From: Phorcus lineatus
Lineage: Eukaryota > Mollusca > Gastropoda > Trochida > Trochidae
Assembly (NCBI GenBank): GCA_921293015.1
Contig: OV121088.1
Span: 29,053,645 to 29,117,644, forward strand
Length of the DNA: 64,000 nt
Reading direction: 5' to 3'
Shown: positions 58,701 to 64,000 of the stretch, one piece after another
Layout of the letters: the number at the start of each line of letters is the position of its first letter
How positions within the stretch are numbered: position 1 is the first letter of the stretch
Notes under the pieces: model-generated
Told to the model about the DNA's origin: nothing
Database searches by the model: none
Seen by the model: only the letters and a program-made list of their open reading frames with translations
Made by a program: the position numbers and the translations under genes

Positions 58701-59700
58701 AAATGATTGCTAATTCAACAATGGCTTTCATGAAATATCACTGCATTACCAGTAGAGGGTTAAGTCCCAGCTCAATGAAGTTAAAATTAAACTATGTTGA
58801 CAGCAAGAGGGTTAATGTCTTTAAAAAATCCCATGCATCAGAGAATAACAATTATCAACAATAAGTTTTGTTTTCCACACTCTTGGAATTTAAAATTGAT
58901 GAGAGATACCAAAATGCCAAAGCTGTGGTCAAGTTAAATGGGTTATTTATTGAGGTTAATGTCTAGCATTCTCAAACAATGTCACGTTTGATTGGTAATG
59001 TTCAGAATTGTTCTGGTTGAGTTGAAGTGTCAGCCATTCTCTGTTGACTTTATCTGTTTAATTATAATATCTGTTTACTTTTACACATTTACACCAGGTG
59101 ATAAAATCGTTCAAATATCTTGTTACATTTTAACTGATTTTTTAATAATTTTTGTTGTTGAATTCTAGGATGTCTTTTTTAAGTCAACTCTTGAAGAAAT
59201 AAATGATTAAATGTCTAATTGTAATTCAATCTAAACCACTAACTTTTAAAAGTCACGATACATCAACTGTGCATAGTCATGGTTTAGTTCAAGATATGAT
59301 AAACGATATAGTTAACTAGATCTCAATCAAGTTTTAGTGAATATCAATCTATTTTTTTTAGTTTTATTGAATGTACACCCATAAATTCAGAGTTTGTTAA
59401 AATACAAGTTAAGATATACAGTTTCTGTTAATGTTCGAATTAAAAAAAATATATGCATATGTGATTTAAAATAAAAAATTAAATGCGTTAATGTGTAAAA
59501 CTTTTAGTTACTCAACTTACTCTCTTAGTTAAAATTGTTGAATTAAGGTCAGTAAAATGGTATGTCTTCACATAAATGTCATGATTACTGTGTCATGATA
59601 AATATCATATCGCAACCTATGTATCATGATACGTAGTGTATCGTTAGGTACCTGTATCATGACAATCCTGCTAACTTTGTATCAAGAAATATCAGACGCA
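58701..59700. other. NT5C2 intron 4, no gene seen
   Basis: Very AT-rich, no coding frame, no repeat recognised apart from ATCATGATA words around 59590-59660. Confidence 0.4.
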
Positions 59701-59705
59701 CATAT

Positions 59706-60110
59706 GTATATTTCCGATTGGGCCTGTTAGACTTAGCTGTAAATACAGGCAGGAGATCTTCGATAGAAAGAAAATTAAGAATATGTCCATTATGTAAATC
59801 TGCTGTTGAAGATGAAGTCCACTTTGCTTTCGTTTGTCCACACTATGATGATTTAAGAAAAATGTATATTTCACACCGTTATCTTTCAAAGTACCCTTCA
59901 ACTGCCTTTATTTCTATTATGTCTTCCAGAAACGAAAAAGTAATACGTAATCTAGCCCTTTTCGTAAATCATGCTGTTATATTAAGAGACAAATTAATAA
60001 CTGAATTGTGAATTCTGCTATTTAATGTTAATAATTATGTTAGTACCCACTGTAAAATTGTATCACTTGTATATGGGCCGGAGGCCTTAAGTACAATAAA
60101 CTTCTTTGAC
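59706..60110 (+). mobile_element. LINE 3' end with C-terminal Cys/His motif
   Basis: The frame to 60011 encodes LGLLDLAVNTGRRSSIERK followed by LRICPLCKSAVEDEVHFAFV and CPHYDDLR. CPLC-x8-H-x4-C is the zinc-binding motif at the end of non-LTR retrotransposon ORF2 proteins. A short 3' untranslated region follows with AATAAA near 60098. The reverse transcriptase itself is absent, so this is a 5'-truncated dead copy in the sense orientation of NT5C2. Clade not determined. Confidence 0.7.
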
Positions 60111-60167
60111 TTTGGCTAACTTTGTAATAATGTCTAGCAAAATATTTACAGGTTTTCCTTCTAAACA

Positions 60168-60702
60168 GTCAGGTCTACCAAGGTAACGGATGAAATAACT
60201 TCCAAATGGAACAAATAAGCGCATGAATGGATTAGATAACCTCAATAACCTCGTCAACGGTAAAAATAACCTCAATGAAGAAAATGTCTTCTAGTTTCAT
60301 TGTATATCAAAATTAAATCAATTTGACAAAATCTACTCACACGAATTTTATTCGTGACTGAATCCTGTTACGTGATCGCTTGATGACATTGATTATGCAA
60401 ATTAATTGGATCAAGGGCAGTGAATGAAACACCGCTGTTAAGATAATATTACGACATATAATTATTGAATTTTGATTCATGGTGGGAAACTTCACTTCTA
60501 GCGTAAACAAAAACAAAAGACTGGGCTCCTTCATTCAAACTGGATGGATCGTAGCAATCCGCTGCGCTAACGCAGTTCTGTTTTGAGGTTATTTTTACCG
60601 TTGACGAGGTTATTAGTACTGTTTTTGAGGTTATCTAATCCATTCATGCGTTTATTTGTTCCATTTGGAAGTTATTTCATCCGTTACCTTGGTAGGCCTG
60701 AC
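60168..60702. mobile_element. Foldback MITE with ~110-bp inverted ends
   Basis: The left end GTCAGGTCTACCAAGGTAAC and right end, reverse-complemented, GTCAGGCCTACCAAGGTAAC continue as inverted copies through GGATGAAATAACTTCC, GCATGAATGGATTAGATAAC and GTCAACGGTAAAAATAACCT (60168-60275 and 60590-60702). The middle is about 310 bp and has no ORF. Target duplication not clear. Confidence 0.85.
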
Positions 60703-62340
60703 AGTGCTGCACTGAAGTTCAAGCCCTGCTCCTTGTATTTATACTAGTGTCGCTGATCTCATTCAAATTGTTTGAAAGATTCTTGACTCAAAATATCCTT
60801 CACAGGTCTTTAATTCACATCCTTGTACTATATCTATCATTCTGTGAGTTGAATGTTCTCATTTAGGGAAATGGAACAAACCAATTCTTTTTCTCATTAG
60901 TGGTCTCCCTTTGCACTGATTACGCCTTCTACAAATTTCCCATTATACCTACCTCACGCCTCATCAACAAAACAAGTTCTGCCCTATGAATGTCTTTAGA
61001 ATTGGAGCCTTTAGCCAACTCCTCAAGTCTAGATTTTACCAACAATGCCAAGAAGAGTTTTGTCAAAGTCAAAGGTGCCTTGAAGAATTTCTTTAAGCAT
61101 CCTTCAGTTGATTCAAATAAGGAAATCAGTGTCAAGATTTTTTCTTCTCTTTTTTCTTTTAAGGAACTTATGTGCCTCTTCCATATCCAAAGTCCAAGTT
61201 TTTTAATGTCCTCTGTTCATTACACCAATTCCTTCTAACTCCCTTACCCATCCCTACCAAACTCCCTCACCTTCTTGATCCCTCCCCCTTGAGTCCCCCA
61301 ATCCCCTCCCCCATTAAACCCCTCCCCGTCACTCCCCCAAATCCTCCTCCTCCTCATCCCCTCTTTATATACATCCCACATCTGGTCTCTCTCAAGACTG
61401 TTTGGCCATATGCAAAATATGATGTGTTCCATATCTGCGTAGGGAGAGGAAGTGAGAGTTATTCATATAGGCTACTGATGATAAGAACTCGGGCTACACG
61501 TGTTAATGCTAATAGTTTATCATCTTTATCGAGGCTAATTTGCGTTTCCTGTGTTTTCAAGCTACCCTGGTCACTTCATAGAATGGCCTGTCATCCGGTG
61601 GTTGCTCTGCTTGATAAGCTGGAACCCTGTAATGAGAATATGACAGTTGATAGTTTCCATATTGGATTCGATGGAGACTGAAAAATTTTGCAAGAAGTTT
61701 TGGCAGTTTCTTTTCATCATTATAGCATTACTTCAAATTATTTGTTGTGAAATTAATTTTATCTGGTAATAATTTAATCATTTACCAAAATTAATCGTAA
61801 ATTCTAGTCTGTGTCCAAGAACCATGCATCCCTAATCCCTGAATGGATGAAGGTTGTCTTCAATTGAATATCGTCACAAATAAAATTTTAGATGATATTA
61901 GAGTTTTCATTGTTTTATATTTCTAACTAACTTTTCATGATGAATAAAAAAAAATTGTGTAAAGTGTTCATCATCTTAACAAATTATCTAGAGTTATCTA
62001 ACTTAATTTGAAGAGTTATCTCCCTTTTGATAAAGCAAGTGGATCCAACAGTGACAGTTTGATTAAGACTGTCATGTTTAGAGGAAATTGTGAATATTAT
62101 TCCATTGCATTTATCAGTGGGCAAAATTTGTAATTACTCATATTGTAAAATAGTTAACCCTAGTTATACCATTGAAATAAAAGTTTTTATATTTGTCTGT
62201 CTGTATCAAATGACATTAAAATTTGCACTCAACGGTGATTAATTTGCAAAAGGATGATATCGTTACATAAAATTACTCAGTTGGTCTGCAGAGTAATCAA
62301 GCGGATTGTAGTTCCAAAAGTTGCAATTTAGGCTAGATTT
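60703..62340. other. NT5C2 intron 4, with a C-rich tract
   Basis: 61240-61375 is a CT-rich stretch (CCCTCCCC-type words) that creates Pro-rich frames. 61430-61680 is slightly GC-richer and open for part of a 169-codon frame, but I recognise no domain. The rest is ordinary AT-rich DNA. Confidence 0.4.
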
Positions 62341-62351
62341 ACTTGACCCTT

Positions 62352-62748
62352 TTAATAATAATAATAATATGAATATTTATATAGCGCTAAAGTCCATCCA
62401 TTAAAGCATGCTCTAAGCGCTGTGAACAAGTCGTGAGAGTCACATGTAGCACTGTTGGAAAAGATGGGTTTTGAGCTGTGTCTTGATTGAAGACTGTGAA
62501 GCGGAAGACTTGATATGAAGGGGTAGTTTGTTCCAGAGATTAGGTTCTGTTGCACTGAATGAAAAACCCTTTTCTCTTATGATAGTAAGTTTGTAAATTC
62601 CCCTATTTAAATTGCCACTTCTGATCTCAAAAAGTTCATAGTCTGTGCATTTTCTTCTTACTAAATTAACACCTGAGCTACAATCGAAGTCAATTTCATA
62701 GGTCCAGAAATACTTTAAGAATAAGGTTAAAATCAGTCTCCAAAGCAT
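62352..62748 (-). mobile_element. LINE 3' end (CR1/L2-like) with ATT tail
   Basis: The - strand frame at 62748-62440 ends in a block typical of non-LTR ORF2 C termini: GFSFSATEPNLWNKLPLHIK then SQSSIKTQLKTHLF. Downstream comes GCGCTATATAAATATTCATA and a short ATT repeat, the kind of 3' end used by CR1/L2-like elements. The copy is truncated at its 5' side and has no RT core. Confidence 0.7.
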
Positions 62749-63220
62749 GATGTTCAGTCATTCTGTGATCAAGTGAATATAATGTTTTCAACATTTGAAT
62801 TTGAAAATTTCAAATTTTGAAAAGCAATTTAGCAAATTGCATTTGGCAGTAACATACAACATTAATTTCAAATGCTTTTCTCGATAAAATTTTTCTTCAA
62901 ATTTAAATACTAAACAGGAACTAAAAATGATTTTAAGTGACAAACAAATTCTCGCCATCCATTTGACATAAACACTTGCACTGTTCTATAGCCACACTTG
63001 CTTCGCTTAATGACATCCACCTGCTTCTGTGGAAATATTTGAAATTTTGAAAATAATCAACTTTCAAGTAGTTGTGCTTTGAACAGGAATTTGTGATTGG
63101 CCTTATCTAGATGTCCTTATTCTGGTGTCCCGTTGACAGACAGGCGCCGCCAAAGAGGGGGAGGGATATAGACTGTTATGACCTCTTAAGAGAAGTTGAA
63201 TTTTTCGATTCTGAATGTTC
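62749..63220. other. No gene or repeat recognised
   Basis: AT-rich stretch. Nothing supported. Confidence 0.4.
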
Positions 63221-63221
63221 C

Positions 63222-63712
63222 GTATCTTTGTCTAAAATTCTAAAATTAAGTCTTGTTATTCTTTTTCTTATTTTATAAATACTATATTTACTGATTCCAT
63301 GTTCTTTGAGTTCTTTTGGCTTTTCATATTCTGTATTTGTAAAATCTAGACTTTGTCTAAAATCAAGTCTTGTTACTCTTTTCCTTATTTTATAAGTACT
63401 ATATTTAAGGTATCCATGTTATTTAAGTGCTTTTGGCTTTTCATATCATTCTGTATTTGTAAAATCTAGACTTTGTCTAAAATCAAGTCTTGTTACTCTT
63501 TTCCTTATTTTATAAGTACTATATTTAAGGTATCCATGTTATTTAAGTGCTTTTGGCTTTTCATATCATTCTGTATTTGTAAAATCTAGACTTTGTCTAA
63601 AATCAAGTCTTGTTACTCTTTTCCTTATTTTATAAGTACTATATTTAAGGTATCCATGTTATTTAAGTGCTTTTGGCTTTTCATATCATTCTGTATTTGT
63701 AAAATCTAGACT
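63222..63712 (+). repeat. Minisatellite, 120-bp unit x ~4
   Basis: AATCAAGTCTTGTTACTC begins at 63361, 63481 and 63601 with identical following sequence. A diverged first unit starts near 63240 (AATTAAGTCTTGTTATTC). The last three units look identical, so expansion is recent. Confidence 0.95.
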
Positions 63713-63719
63713 CAGGTAT

Positions 63720-64000
63720 TAAACTGTATTACTCTCCCGTTGAAGATGCCACCGTTTAATAAATCTACAAAGTTATTACACATTGTGTAATAACATCGCG
63801 TGTTGATTGACGTCACATGACGTCACAATCGTTTAGCATGACGTCACAATGTAAGCGGCGCAGCGACAAAGGCTATCCCGGCGATTTTCATGATTTTCTT
63901 TGATATAATTCAGCGAGTAATAAATAAAATACTAAACTCAGTCCCGTATAATTACATTTTTATGAAACTCGTGAATGGTATCGGTATCTGACTCGCTTTC
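63720..64000 (-). repeat. CRE-rich repeat, copy 2 (runs off the window)
   Basis: Contains TTACACATTGTGTAATAAC, then GACGTCACATGACGTCAC, another TGACGTCAC near 63840, a GCGGCGCAGCGAC word, and TACTAAACTCAG. Its reverse complement keeps the order seen at 1520-1760. The element is cut by the window end. Confidence 0.6.

Noticed and set aside
61172..61681. 169-codon Pro-rich frame
   Set aside because: The first part is a C-rich tract; the remainder has no recognised domain or splice support.
53104..64000. NT5C2 exon 5 in the remaining sequence
   Set aside because: I looked for the segment after GFRFLRG (PETR..., ILNTLFNLP-like) and did not find it.

Overview
This is eukaryotic, AT-rich, intron-rich animal DNA. 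It most likely comes from a marine mollusc, possibly a gastropod. The placement rests on three observations: a short repeat with a GTGAG-type tail and a TTTAACGCCGC core that I associate with gastropod genomes, LINE, SINE and MITE remnants of kinds common in aquatic invertebrates, and very large introns. The taxon is inference; no marker gene settles it.

One host protein-coding gene can be supported. It is the 5' part of a cytosolic purine 5'-nucleotidase (NT5C2, cN-II) on the + strand. Four coding exons (19732-19808, 20616-20689, 43413-43530, 53008-53103) join in phase to give 121 residues, including the HAD catalytic motif FDMDYT. The introns are about 19.8 kb (if a promoter-like region near 14.2-14.56 kb supplies exon 1, then about 5 kb), 22.7 kb and 9.5 kb. 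The rest of the gene must lie beyond 64000.

Layout. 1-4.25 kb: non-genic DNA with a CRE-rich foldback repeat. 4250-12602: the most striking object, a tandem LTR-gag-LTR-gag-LTR array on the - strand. It has a 1699-bp LTR in three apparently identical copies, a 1628-bp internal region in two copies, a tRNA-His-type primer-binding site, a polypurine tract, a Gag capsid ORF with no zinc knuckle and no pol, and one 4-bp target duplication (CAGG) around the whole array. 12.6-14.6 kb: non-genic, then a CpG/ETS-rich candidate promoter. 15161-18105: a TA-flanked terminal-inverted-repeat element. 19.7-53.1 kb: the NT5C2 exons, with introns filled by MITEs, SINEs, LINE pieces and several minisatellites. 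The largest minisatellite has 23 copies of a 102-106 bp unit at 36.77-39.07 kb. 53.1-64 kb: the beginning of NT5C2 intron 4, holding an 87/89-bp minisatellite, a near-perfect 65-bp-arm hairpin, LINE 3' ends, a foldback MITE, a 120-bp minisatellite and a second copy of the CRE-rich repeat.

Most short open frames in this window are chance frames or lie inside repeats. The mobile elements interact with the gene only by residing in its introns, and a broken LINE ends about 210 bp upstream of exon 3. No bacterial-type operon, CRISPR array or rRNA gene was seen.
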